A DNA stretch of 26,823 nucleotides from a virus. Position 1 is the first letter of the stretch. Every line of letters begins with the position of its first letter. Shown in pieces: positions 1 to 8,232 of this stretch. Location: positions 1 to 26,823 of the IMG/VR virus record IMGVR_UViG_3300012931_000068. One strand, given 5' to 3'. The notes beneath the pieces were generated by a model, which was not told where the DNA came from, searched no databases, and saw only the letters and a program-made list of their open reading frames with translations. The translations under genes were made by a program, and so were the position numbers.

Positions 1-509
1 CCGTCTGTAGGTCCAGCAGACAGGTAACCGTTGCCAGTCTGGTAAGTCATCCGTACGCCATCCGCCGTGTCGTTCGCCGTTCCGCCCGTGGCCAGAACTT
101 GTCCGGACGCGCGCACCTGTGTCGGCGAAATTGGACCCTTGGAAAAATGGAACGCACGAAAATCTGTGTAGCTTGTCACAAGATTTCCAGCCGTCACGAT
201 GGCGTAGATCGGCGTGTTCGCTGCCGTGAAGCCTGATGTGTTGACCGATAAATTGCCTGTGTTCGGGTCGCTTTCGACGTAATTCGTCGCCCCGTCGGTG
301 AGCGTCTTGGTCCCGTTCGGAACCGCCGTCAGCGTTCCGGACACGTTCAAATACCCGCCGTAGTATCCCCATGTCAGGTTCGCCGTCGTTGACGCCCGTC
401 TGCCATACAACGAAGCTGGCGACTCTGCGTCGAACAACGCATTGGCCGTTACTTCTTTGTTCGCCTGCGAACTACTGATTGTGTCCAATAATGTTGTGCT
501 GTTGCTCAT
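1..509 (-). CDS. Tail fibre-like protein, partial (C-terminus off the window)
   Basis: An open frame starts at the ATG at 509 and stays open for 169 codons to the window edge, so the C-terminus is missing. The protein begins MSNSTTLLDTISSSQANKEV and continues with Ser/Thr/Gly/Asn-rich, probably beta-rich sequence containing ASLYGRRAST and LTWGYYGGYL. Similar N-termini are familiar from proteins encoded just after the tail-tip protein in siphophages, where fibre or receptor-binding proteins sit. The start overlaps the stop of the J-like gene by ATGA, which suggests translational coupling. A structural, probably fibre-type, role is inferred from position and composition. No catalytic motif was seen in the visible part. 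Confidence 0.7.
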   Translation of the reverse strand, partial: MSNSTTLLDTISSSQANKEVTANALFDAESPASLYGRRASTTANLTWGYYGGYLNVSGTLTAVPNGTKTLTDGATNYVESDPNTGNLSVNTSGFTAANTPIYAIVTAGNLVTSYTDFRAFHFSKGPISPTQVRASGQVLATGGTANDTADGVRMTYQTGNGYLSAGPTD

Positions 510-3500
510 ACGCTTCCCCTTGCGCCATAGCCGGTTCCGACGGTGGCGGATATTTGATAGACAATGAAATAGACGGTGTTGCCGGACGTCAACCCGTCTG
601 CCGTTTGCTGTGCTGCGGTGTAAGTGGTTGTCGGCGTCGTCAGGCCGCTAATCGTGCGTTTCAGCGTGGCGTATGTGCTGCTGCTGTAAATCTCGACGGT
701 GTAAGCCTCCGATGTCTCACCCAACGGAACGTCCGCATAATCATTCCACGCGCCACCTATGCGCGTTCTTCGCACCCAATTGAGTATGACATCGTTTGCG
801 GCATTACGGCCACCGCCGAGCTGAACGGGGGAATAGCACTCCTGTGCAACTGCGGTGTTTGTGAAGTCAACGTCAAATGCGTCGTCCAAGAATCCGCCAA
901 TTGCAACCCCGCGATATTTTCTTGCGAGATTGTATTCTGAACTCGGGTTGTCAAATATGTATGTTGTTGTCGAGGACAGCAAGACTGCGCGATCTCCAGC
1001 GGCGTGAGTGCTCATTGCCCATTCAGTTCCGCGTCTTCCGCGCAACAACCCCGTCAGCGTGTAAGTGTTAGTCGCAACAAGTGTTGCGTTTTTGAACTGC
1101 AATATTTCGTTCCCGAGCAAAAGAACGTTCGCGCCATTTAGCACATTCAGCTCGGTGTCGCTTGACAACGTGCCGCGCGACATTGTAACAGTCACACTAT
1201 TCATTTCATCGAATGTGTTGCCGCCAAAAAAATCGCTCAGCGCCGTTGATGCTGTTCCGATTGTTGCCTCATTCAGAATTGCACGACCGCTCTGCGACCA
1301 TGTCGCACCGCCGTCGTTCGATTTGAATGTCTGCTCGCCCGTCCACGTTCCAGAATACGCACAGGCGGCTGCATAAAATCCGACGCCGTCGTCCTGATCC
1401 CGCAGCAGAGGAATGTCCATTAGTACAAGGTTGAGCAGCGGAGGAGAGGAAACTGTTGTCACGGGAGAAATCGGCGCAGCAGCGTTTGCTGTCTGTGTGT
1501 AAACGGATGCGTCTTCCAGCACTGCGCTTCTGTTATAAACCCCGCCATGTGCGTCCTCATCTACGATGCGCATGTTGTATGTATACGCGCCCTTCGTAAC
1601 ACCAGCCACGTCTGTTGGCTCAAGGTAGCTGTACTTCCAACCGTTCATTACGCCAAAGGTCGTTCTGCCCGTCCACGCGTCGAACATTAGCACGTCCGAA
1701 ATCTGCTTCGCCTTGCTCGCGTCCATTGAAATGGCCAAGTTGACCGTCTGTTTGTTAGAGCTATTCGTTATCAGACGCTGTGACCGTTGTGAGTTCACTT
1801 GGTATGCTGCCGCCGTTTCCATGTACTGCACGTTCATCTCAACAGGAAGTTCCATTTCCTGTCTACGCTCCATCGCCAGGTTGACAGGCATTGCTCCACC
1901 GTAGGTATAAGCCGCAAGGTCGTCTTCAGTGATAGTTAATACCGTTGAACCGCCGCGTTTTATGAACTTTATTTTACCATCGGACTCGACGGCATCGAAG
2001 TAAAACGCCTGCATCAACTGCTCAATCTGTGCGCGACCTGTGCTGCGTTGCACGATATACCCGACGACAGTGTCTGTTAATTGTGTAACATCAATCTGGC
2101 CTGCTGTTAGGCCAGAACGGGTGCAAATGTCTGATGTCGTACTTGACAGCGCCACGGGTGTATTTGAAATGGAAAACAAAGACACCGCCTTGTTCGCGCT
2201 ATATAGTATGGTCTTGTCTGTTGAAGCTGTCAGATCGCCCGTCAGCGCTATTGACGTGCTCGCCACGCCGAACGACAGCGTGTCGAGGTCAAAATAGATC
2301 AACTCCGCAAGCTGTATCACGTAAAAATATATGGCGTCTCCGCTGGAAGTTATTGACCGCGCGAGTACGGGTGTTCCTGAAACGTGTCCGACATACGCGC
2401 TTGTGTAAGTCGTCACGCTGCCGTTTGCGTTCAATAGTTGCACGGCGACGGCAGGCGTTGCGCCAGTGGCGTTGCATGGCATGAACCAGAAACGGCCTAG
2501 TGTGTCTTCGATGATGACAGTTCTGGCGTTGAGATCATAAGTGCTGATGCCTGCCCAGCTCCCGACAAGCACAGCGCGCATATCGCTGAACTTGCTGCCG
2601 AATAGCTGATACTTCCCGATCGCTCCGAGGGATCCAATCATCCAGACATAGCCTAATGAGTCCTCCATCACGAAGTAGCCGCGTGTATTCACAGGTATTA
2701 CGCCTTGATATGTGCAATTTTTGTCGAACACGTACAAGTTCGTGTCGTTCGCTGTGCCCAATAGAACAAATGGAAGTAATTTATTTGAGGCAGCTTTTAG
2801 CACCGCAATCCCAGATGGTAAATTTGAATTCACAGCGTTTCTTCCGACTTTTATAAAGCCGTTTGTGCCAACTTTTGTCAGGACTGCATATCCATTTACG
2901 TCTCCCCCGGAGAAATAGGCATTGCCATTTCCATCGTTAGTGCAGCGCACAGCAAATAGGTCTGGCGGAATCGTTTGGTCAGTCAGCATTGTCAGATTTG
3001 CATCTTGCTGCCACACGCGCAAATAATACTGCCCGGCTGCAGACAGCAGGGCACCCGCGACAATGCTCCCTCCTGTATTCGTAACCATAAGGACATATGG
3101 GGAGGCCGGAGAGCTAGTGGCCAGCACAACAAGTCCGAGAGATCCACTTTGTATGATTTCAAATTCAAGATTAGGAGTACGATTTCCAAAGTCTGCCAAT
3201 TGCAAATTCTCAAACACGACGTAAGCTGTCCCGCGATAAGCTGGCGTATTGGCCGCGCCGACATGGGCTTGAATTAGGCTGTCCGCTGTCTGCGCTTCAG
3301 AGCCTGTGTAAACACGCATAGAAGCGGCAAGACGTTGGCTTGCAATTATGTCGGCAACCGTGGCAGTTGACGTAACATTGTAAATCAACTTACCATTCGC
3401 CCATATCCGCCCAATTCCCGCAATCGTTCCCTCGCATAACGCCACCGCAAAGGATTGCGCGTAGGTATAAGTCGTCGTGGTTACGGTCGGACTGCTTCCC

Positions 3501-3772
3501 TTCCCGCCGGACTCTGTACTGTGGGAAATTTCGATGATATCAGTTGACCATACCACATTGCCGGACAAGCGCGATGCTCCGTAGACTTTGGGAACAGGAT
3601 TGCCATATTGTGATGACATCACCTTCAGATCGTTAAGGCGCGGACCTTGCTGCGTAACGTCCGATGGCGTTGGCGATAACAACAATGCCGCGCCGGACAC
3701 CGCCAGTCCATAGTTCCCAGAATACAGACCGACAACGACCTCTACGGCACCGATTATCTGTATCGTGCTCAT
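506..3772 (-). CDS. J-like / GTA gp15-like tail tip attachment protein with a large insertion
   Basis: This 1088-residue protein should form the tail tip that contacts the cell surface. The first 15 codons of the longest frame are discarded because the ATG at 3772 overlaps the upstream peptidase stop by ATGA. Conserved pieces of the family are visible: GNPVPKVYGASRLSGNVVW (57-75), FGNRTPNLEFEI (195-206), SDICTRSGLTAGQIDVTQL (547-565) and FYFDAVESDGKIKFI (590-604). The C-terminal third has the expected GLLRGRRGTEWA segment and a terminal fibronectin-like stretch. Between residues about 212 and 545 lies sequence not expected between these blocks. It carries repeated propeller-like motifs (NDGNGNAYFSG, EDSLGYVWMIG, EDTLGRFWFMP). 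It follows the gene transfer agent-type order DUF2460, DUF2163, NlpC/P60. Family assignment is firm; receptor specificity cannot be read. Confidence 0.88.
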   Translation of the reverse strand: MSTIQIIGAVEVVVGLYSGNYGLAVSGAALLLSPTPSDVTQQGPRLNDLKVMSSQYGNPVPKVYGASRLSGNVVWSTDIIEISHSTESGGKGSSPTVTTTTYTYAQSFAVALCEGTIAGIGRIWANGKLIYNVTSTATVADIIASQRLAASMRVYTGSEAQTADSLIQAHVGAANTPAYRGTAYVVFENLQLADFGNRTPNLEFEIIQSGSLGLVVLATSSPASPYVLMVTNTGGSIVAGALLSAAGQYYLRVWQQDANLTMLTDQTIPPDLFAVRCTNDGNGNAYFSGGDVNGYAVLTKVGTNGFIKVGRNAVNSNLPSGIAVLKAASNKLLPFVLLGTANDTNLYVFDKNCTYQGVIPVNTRGYFVMEDSLGYVWMIGSLGAIGKYQLFGSKFSDMRAVLVGSWAGISTYDLNARTVIIEDTLGRFWFMPCNATGATPAVAVQLLNANGSVTTYTSAYVGHVSGTPVLARSITSSGDAIYFYVIQLAELIYFDLDTLSFGVASTSIALTGDLTASTDKTILYSANKAVSLFSISNTPVALSSTTSDICTRSGLTAGQIDVTQLTDTVVGYIVQRSTGRAQIEQLMQAFYFDAVESDGKIKFIKRGGSTVLTITEDDLAAYTYGGAMPVNLAMERRQEMELPVEMNVQYMETAAAYQVNSQRSQRLITNSSNKQTVNLAISMDASKAKQISDVLMFDAWTGRTTFGVMNGWKYSYLEPTDVAGVTKGAYTYNMRIVDEDAHGGVYNRSAVLEDASVYTQTANAAAPISPVTTVSSPPLLNLVLMDIPLLRDQDDGVGFYAAACAYSGTWTGEQTFKSNDGGATWSQSGRAILNEATIGTASTALSDFFGGNTFDEMNSVTVTMSRGTLSSDTELNVLNGANVLLLGNEILQFKNATLVATNTYTLTGLLRGRRGTEWAMSTHAAGDRAVLLSSTTTYIFDNPSSEYNLARKYRGVAIGGFLDDAFDVDFTNTAVAQECYSPVQLGGGRNAANDVILNWVRRTRIGGAWNDYADVPLGETSEAYTVEIYSSSTYATLKRTISGLTTPTTTYTAAQQTADGLTSGNTVYFIVYQISATVGTGYGARGSV

Positions 3773-4176
3773 GCCAGACCTTTCAGCATATAACACCCCA
3801 CCAATCGTGAACGCCAAGTTGCATCGAGACCGCTCTCCACGACCCGGCCAACATCTTGGTATGCGTGTATCAACATTCCGTTGTCAAACACAGCCAAGTG
3901 TTGCGGCTCACGCAGGAACTTAAACAGCATGATGTCACCAGATCGGACAGCGCCGAATTCTATCTTTTCACAATGCGCAAGAACTGACGCTTCTAAAAGA
4001 CCTTGGGACGGGATACGGCCATAACCGAGCACGTCCTGCACCTCAACCCCGCAAGCCACAGCAGCACAAACGACAACCCCCGCACAGTCCAACCCGACAC
4101 CCGGTAAACGGCCTTGGTGATGGAACGGCGTGCCGATGTAGCTTCGTGCGGCGGAAACGAAGTCTATGCGGGTCAT
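3769..4176 (-). CDS. NlpC/P60 family tail-associated peptidase
   Basis: A 135-residue papain-like NlpC/P60 domain protein of the phage type (TIGR02219-like). The catalytic Cys is Cys31 in GLDCAGVV, the catalytic His is His93 in PQHLAVF, and His104 in MLIHAYQ fits the third polar position. The N-terminal SAARSYIGTPFHHQGR is the usual lead-in to the Cys motif. Proteins of this family cleave peptidoglycan stem peptides. In gene transfer agents and lambda-like phages they sit at the tail tip and help the tail cross the cell wall during entry. It overlaps both neighbours by 4 bp in the conserved DUF2163 - peptidase - J order, so a role in entry rather than in lysis is inferred. Confidence 0.9.
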   Translation of the reverse strand: MTRIDFVSAARSYIGTPFHHQGRLPGVGLDCAGVVVCAAVACGVEVQDVLGYGRIPSQGLLEASVLAHCEKIEFGAVRSGDIMLFKFLREPQHLAVFDNGMLIHAYQDVGRVVESGLDATWRSRLVGCYMLKGLA

Positions 4177-5009
4177 AGTTTCCCCGAAATCATGGCATCG
4201 CGCCCCGGTAAATCTGGAAATCCGCGAAAGTTTGCGACGTTGTTGAATTTAGATACGCATGTTGTGCGTATCTTGTCGCATCCTGCGCTCATGCTGTAAG
4301 TGTCACCGATAGAGATCGTATTTGGCATCGCTTGCTGCATCGTCACGATCCCATTGGCGAACGTTTTAACCTCCATACGATAGTTCGCATTCGCTCCGCC
4401 TGTCCAAGTCACAAGTCCGCCCTCGAAATAAGCGGCATTTTCAGTTCGCGCTGAATCGGTAAAAACACGTGAGCTGGTAGAGGAAGTGACATTGCCTGTG
4501 ACAGTAAAATTGCCAAGCACGACACCGCAGCGTGTATCGCCGAGAGCGGCATCGCAACCAGGGGCGTACACACGACCGATTACTTGCTGCAACGGCTGTG
4601 TCATGCCGCGCAACTCCGCCACAAAATCAAATCTCCCTGTCTTAATATTCCCGAGCCAGCCTTGCCGCAGAATCATTGCCCCCATGGTCAGATCGTTGTA
4701 ATTCACGGCTTGGGTCAGCACTTGCGCGAAGTCCCACAGCCCGGCATGAATGTCCGCTTCTTTGATTGTGGCGCTTGACAGCATCGCCTGCACTTCCAAA
4801 TTGTCCACATTCAACCTTGCCGTTGTCTTTATACTTGAAGCCGTATGGCCTGTCGCGGCAAGGTATGTGACGCCTGAAAATGTCACATTCTGATCGTGAT
4901 CTGTGAAGCCAAACACGTGTCCGTCCGTCCGCGTGACCTTCCACAGCGTGCAGACGGTGAGCAGTTTACCCTCCAAGTGCGCTTTAAGCGCCGCGCTAAT
5001 GGTCTTCAT
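4173..5009 (-). CDS. DUF2163-family tail hub protein (GTA gp13-like)
   Basis: A 278-residue protein of the DUF2163/TIGR02218 family. The N-terminus has the expected LWKVTRTDGHVFGFTDHDQN, and the C-terminus has CDKIRTTCVSKFNNVANFRG followed by FPDLPG. Four cysteines, Cys152 and Cys161 (GCDAALGDTRCG) and Cys244 and Cys251 (GCDKIRTTC), occupy the positions conserved in the family. In the Rhodobacter capsulatus gene transfer agent, the homologous hub protein was reported to bind an iron-sulfur cluster, so these residues probably ligate a metal centre here. The gene overlaps DUF2460 upstream and the peptidase downstream by 4 bp each. It is expected to form part of the baseplate hub between the distal tail protein and the J-like protein. 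Confidence 0.9.
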   Translation of the reverse strand: MKTISAALKAHLEGKLLTVCTLWKVTRTDGHVFGFTDHDQNVTFSGVTYLAATGHTASSIKTTARLNVDNLEVQAMLSSATIKEADIHAGLWDFAQVLTQAVNYNDLTMGAMILRQGWLGNIKTGRFDFVAELRGMTQPLQQVIGRVYAPGCDAALGDTRCGVVLGNFTVTGNVTSSTSSRVFTDSARTENAAYFEGGLVTWTGGANANYRMEVKTFANGIVTMQQAMPNTISIGDTYSMSAGCDKIRTTCVSKFNNVANFRGFPDLPGRDAMISGKL

Positions 5010-5881
5010 GGGTTGCGCAGCTCCACAAGGTTAGCCTGCGCCCAATCAAGCAAGCCTCCCGGATTCAGGCTGATCTGCAACCAGTCAACGTCGAAGCGTA
5101 CGGGAATGTCGAACTCTGTGGCAACGGTCAGCGTCTCGCTTGGCTGTGGGTATTTCTCCCCTTTCCCACTGCCCAATGTGATCGTCATTCCAGCGGTATT
5201 TGTAGCAAGCACAAACGTGTATGGTCCGTTCCCCGTCACACTGTTGATGGTGTGTGCCAAGTTATTAACGGCGGCAGCATTCGCACCTGAAAACAGGTCT
5301 AGGTACAGCAATTGTCCTGCTACCAATCCCAAATTCGACGCCAAAACGACGGTGGTGGTTGCATTCGCGGTGATGGAGGATGCGTTGGCAAGGGCATCCT
5401 CCATCACCGTCACGATGCCGGTGGTCGTGTCAATTGACCATTGTCCTGCGCCAGTGCCAAATGTCTGCGTGACGCCATTGCGCTTGATCTCGGTTGTGCC
5501 GACAACGGGCTTTACCAATTTTCCGACACTTGTGACGCTTCCACTTACATAATTTTTGTTGAGTTGATATGTTGGAGTCCCGGTGCCGACCCCCGCGCCA
5601 AGAACTCCAGTCGTGTGGTCGGTTGAATAATCGAAGATGTCCTTCACGCGGAAGCCATTCGCGCGACCACCGACCGCTCGGAAGAATGCTTTTGTCGCCT
5701 GCGCGTTGGCGATCGTCCGCATCCCATTCGACAGGGAATATCTGCGCAGAGGCAACGACCACACCATGTTGCGCTGTTCAGCACCGGAATTGACCATCAC
5801 GATGTCGGTGACGAATTCCTCGCCGCCCTGCATCCATGCAGATACCTCATCTGGAAAGCGTGGCGTTTCGATGAAGCTCAT
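5006..5881 (-). CDS. DUF2460-family distal tail protein (GTA gp12-like)
   Basis: A 291-residue protein with the DUF2460/TIGR02217 signature. It has the start FIETPRFPDEVSAW, the block RNMVWSLPLRRYSLSNGMRT (37-56), then GGRANGFRVKDIFDY (71-85), and the C-terminal FDIPVRFDVDWLQISL (257-272). The family forms the distal tail ring that joins the tube to the tip. The protein is longer than the usual 200 or so residues. The extra material is at about 160-250, between TGIVTV and the conserved C-terminal block, and looks like an inserted beta domain. The start of that insertion carries a perfect inverted repeat at DNA level (separate entry). The start codon overlaps the tape measure stop (TAATG), and the end overlaps DUF2163 by 4 bp. 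Confidence 0.88.
   Translation of the reverse strand: MSFIETPRFPDEVSAWMQGGEEFVTDIVMVNSGAEQRNMVWSLPLRRYSLSNGMRTIANAQATKAFFRAVGGRANGFRVKDIFDYSTDHTTGVLGAGVGTGTPTYQLNKNYVSGSVTSVGKLVKPVVGTTEIKRNGVTQTFGTGAGQWSIDTTTGIVTVMEDALANASSITANATTTVVLASNLGLVAGQLLYLDLFSGANAAAVNNLAHTINSVTGNGPYTFVLATNTAGMTITLGSGKGEKYPQPSETLTVATEFDIPVRFDVDWLQISLNPGGLLDWAQANLVELRNP
5368..5409. repeat. Perfect 16-bp inverted repeat inside the DUF2460 gene
   Basis: The left arm CGGTGATGGAGGATGC (5368-5383) and right arm GCATCCTCCATCACCG (5394-5409) are exact reverse complements, separated by a 10-nt loop. The late mRNA would form a long, GC-rich hairpin. It lies within codons for residues about 158-171 of the DUF2460 protein, where extra sequence begins. 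No U-run follows, so it is not a standard intrinsic terminator. Confidence 0.9.
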
Positions 5882-8232
5882 TATGCGTTCCTCGCCATTG
5901 CACGTTGAATTGATAGACCCGCCAATGTCGCGATTTGCGCCTGTGTACGGGCATCAACATTACCGGACACGGTGAAATGGTTAGTGACAGAAGTCTGTTG
6001 TCCTCCGCCGCCTAGCACGGCAGCATTGTTCTGCACGGCGGGCGTGATGCGCTCACCACGGTGAACGAAGGTGAGCATGTCGTTTGGCACAAAGTTGGTG
6101 CCAACGGCGCGCTGCGATATTCCTAGAGCCGATGCATCAGACGCATTGAACGAGCCGCTTACGGAGCCTGTCCCTCCACCAGACGATCCTCCCGCGCCAC
6201 TTGCAATCGCACCAAGAATTGCACCCCATGTGCTGCCTCCACTTGTGCCTTGTCCCATGACGGATGCCGCCAACTTTTGAGCTTGAATGCGAATGATTTC
6301 AGAGATAACGCTATCAGCGAAACTTTTGAAGGCGTCCGACAGGGACTTGGTGCCTTTGATGATGTCTTCAAACATCGTAGTCATCGAGCCTTCTATTGTT
6401 TGCTGCGCCTGTAAGCTGTATTTCATCCTTTCTAGCGTTGCGGCATGGTCAATGTCGGTAAGTTTCTGTTGATGCTTCTGTTCAGCCTCTTCGACGGCAA
6501 TGTTGTAGTCTCGTAGAGTCTGCGTCTTGTCTTTGGACGTGAGCATGTCGGCGTCACGCTTCTTGAGCAAGTATTCCTTGGTGATCGCCAGGCTGCGCTC
6601 TTCCATTTGCCGTTGCAGCACAAACTCTTGCTCCGCCGTCATTTGGTGTAATGCAAGACGCTGCTTCGCATTTGACCTGTCCATGTCAAGTTGCGCCGTG
6701 TCTAAATTTTGCTGTTCTTTTGCCAGCGATGCGTTCATCGCGGCTGTGCGCGCCTTTTCGGCATTCTGGTATTCGACAGTATTCTTGCGAATCAAGTCGG
6801 TACGTTGTGCTTCCAGTACATTGATCTGTCCTGCAATGGCGGCCTGCTCTGCCGCGAACTTCAACTGTTCCTCCTCGTTCTTACCTTTTTTGGTTTGTGC
6901 GACTTGCAGTTCTTTTTGTTTGGCCGCAATGGAGGCTGCAACTCCCGTTTCTTCAATTTGCAGCTTGGCCGCATAGTACGCTTTCGTCGAGATCTCGCTG
7001 TCTGCATACGCAGCGTCATACATTGACTGTGCTTCTTTAAGGTATTCTCTTTGCAGTGCCAACTCAGCCTCGGACTGCGCCTTCGCAAGCGCATATTCAC
7101 CCATTTGATTTGATGATTTGATTTTGGCTGGTGCCGATGTGGTATCTTCTGGTGTTGCAGCTCCGCCAAAAACGGGCTTGCTCATATGTGCATTCAGATC
7201 GGTCGCCGTTTTCGCGACCATGTCGCCAAGCCCTGCAATGGTCTTCTTGTAGTCTTCAGCGACGGCTTTAGCTTGCGCCATGCCACCTGCAAAATTCCCA
7301 CTCAGCGCTGTGGCCGCAGCAGCAGACAGCCGAATAAGCAACTCAAACGATGCGGCAAGCGCATCAATGGCGGCAATGACAAGTGTGGCAGACATCACAA
7401 GGCCATCAAACAACACCCCAATGACTTTGACAACGACGCTGAACGCATCGAATGCCGGAACCAGTAGGGAGCGTAAAGCTGTTGCCAGTGCTGTCAACGC
7501 AGGCGTCAGCGCCGAGCCTATCGTGACATAAAACCCGTGCAGTGCAGAGTGTAACAGGTTGGTTTCGGCATTAAAATCGTTGGTGGCTTCCAAGTCATAT
7601 TGTGACATCGTCAGGCCGAATTGCTTAGCGACCTCTGTTGCCTCAGCCTGCCGTTGGGCAGTCAGCTCCACCATATCGGCCATCATCGCATATGACCTGC
7701 CCATCAAATCTGCGCCAGCAGCATTGCGCGCCGCGCCAGCGGAAAATGTTTGCAGATATGTGTTGATGTTTTGGATGGTGGCCGATGCAGAGAGCAGGTT
7801 GCCATTCGCATCCGCATAGGCGACACCCGCCGCCCTGAACTTATCAGCATGTTGCTCAAGGATCATCGGTAAGCGCCGAGCAATTGCCTCATACTCACCT
7901 TGGCCTACACCAACCGCGTCAAGTGCAACCTTAAGACTGGACAGCGATTCTGCGGAACCGCCAAGCCTGTGCTGCATGTGCTCTACTTGTTCACCCCACT
8001 CAGCATAAGCATGAATGGCCTCATGCACGACCTCGGAGACGAACTTGCCGAGTTCTTCTCCGAGGCGCTCAATGCCCATGCCAAGTGCCATTGATGCCGC
8101 AGTAGCCGGATCAAAGCTGCCCTTAAGGTGTTCTCCAAGGCCTTGCAAGCCCTCTCGAAGTTTTCCGAGAGCGCCATCAAGTTCTCCGGTCTTGGCACCA
8201 AACTCAAGTGCTACTTTGTTGTCATCTGCCAT
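5881..8232 (-). CDS. Tail tape measure protein
   Basis: A 783-residue protein, the longest in the tail-tube block, placed right after the G/GT chaperone frames as expected for a tape measure protein. The N-terminus is helical. Residues about 240-320 are hydrophobic and include probable membrane-inserting helices (AFSVVVKVIGVLFDGLVMSA). A long Ala/Gln/Lys/Glu-rich coiled-coil region follows to about 610. The segment MFEDIIKGTKSLSDAFKSFA with the following SVISEIIRIQAQKLA is typical of the C-terminal part of siphophage tape measures. The tail is Gly-rich and ends with VPNDMLTFVHRGERI. It sets tail length and is ejected during DNA entry. Using the usual rule of about 0.15 nm per residue, the tail would be near 115 nm (inference). 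The start overlaps the GT stop by 22 bp. Confidence 0.92.
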   Translation of the reverse strand: MADDNKVALEFGAKTGELDGALGKLREGLQGLGEHLKGSFDPATAASMALGMGIERLGEELGKFVSEVVHEAIHAYAEWGEQVEHMQHRLGGSAESLSSLKVALDAVGVGQGEYEAIARRLPMILEQHADKFRAAGVAYADANGNLLSASATIQNINTYLQTFSAGAARNAAGADLMGRSYAMMADMVELTAQRQAEATEVAKQFGLTMSQYDLEATNDFNAETNLLHSALHGFYVTIGSALTPALTALATALRSLLVPAFDAFSVVVKVIGVLFDGLVMSATLVIAAIDALAASFELLIRLSAAAATALSGNFAGGMAQAKAVAEDYKKTIAGLGDMVAKTATDLNAHMSKPVFGGAATPEDTTSAPAKIKSSNQMGEYALAKAQSEAELALQREYLKEAQSMYDAAYADSEISTKAYYAAKLQIEETGVAASIAAKQKELQVAQTKKGKNEEEQLKFAAEQAAIAGQINVLEAQRTDLIRKNTVEYQNAEKARTAAMNASLAKEQQNLDTAQLDMDRSNAKQRLALHQMTAEQEFVLQRQMEERSLAITKEYLLKKRDADMLTSKDKTQTLRDYNIAVEEAEQKHQQKLTDIDHAATLERMKYSLQAQQTIEGSMTTMFEDIIKGTKSLSDAFKSFADSVISEIIRIQAQKLAASVMGQGTSGGSTWGAILGAIASGAGGSSGGGTGSVSGSFNASDASALGISQRAVGTNFVPNDMLTFVHRGERITPAVQNNAAVLGGGGQQTSVTNHFTVSGNVDARTQAQIATLAGLSIQRAMARNA

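Noticed and set aside
479-940. A 153-codon plus-strand frame in the J-like region
   Set aside because: It lies opposite the well-supported J-like and fibre genes, is Cys-rich and low-complexity, and has no ribosome-binding site.
4896-5552. A 218-codon plus-strand frame over the DUF2163/DUF2460 genes
   Set aside because: Both minus-strand genes have clear family signatures. The apparent similarity of one peptide on both strands comes only from the perfect inverted repeat.
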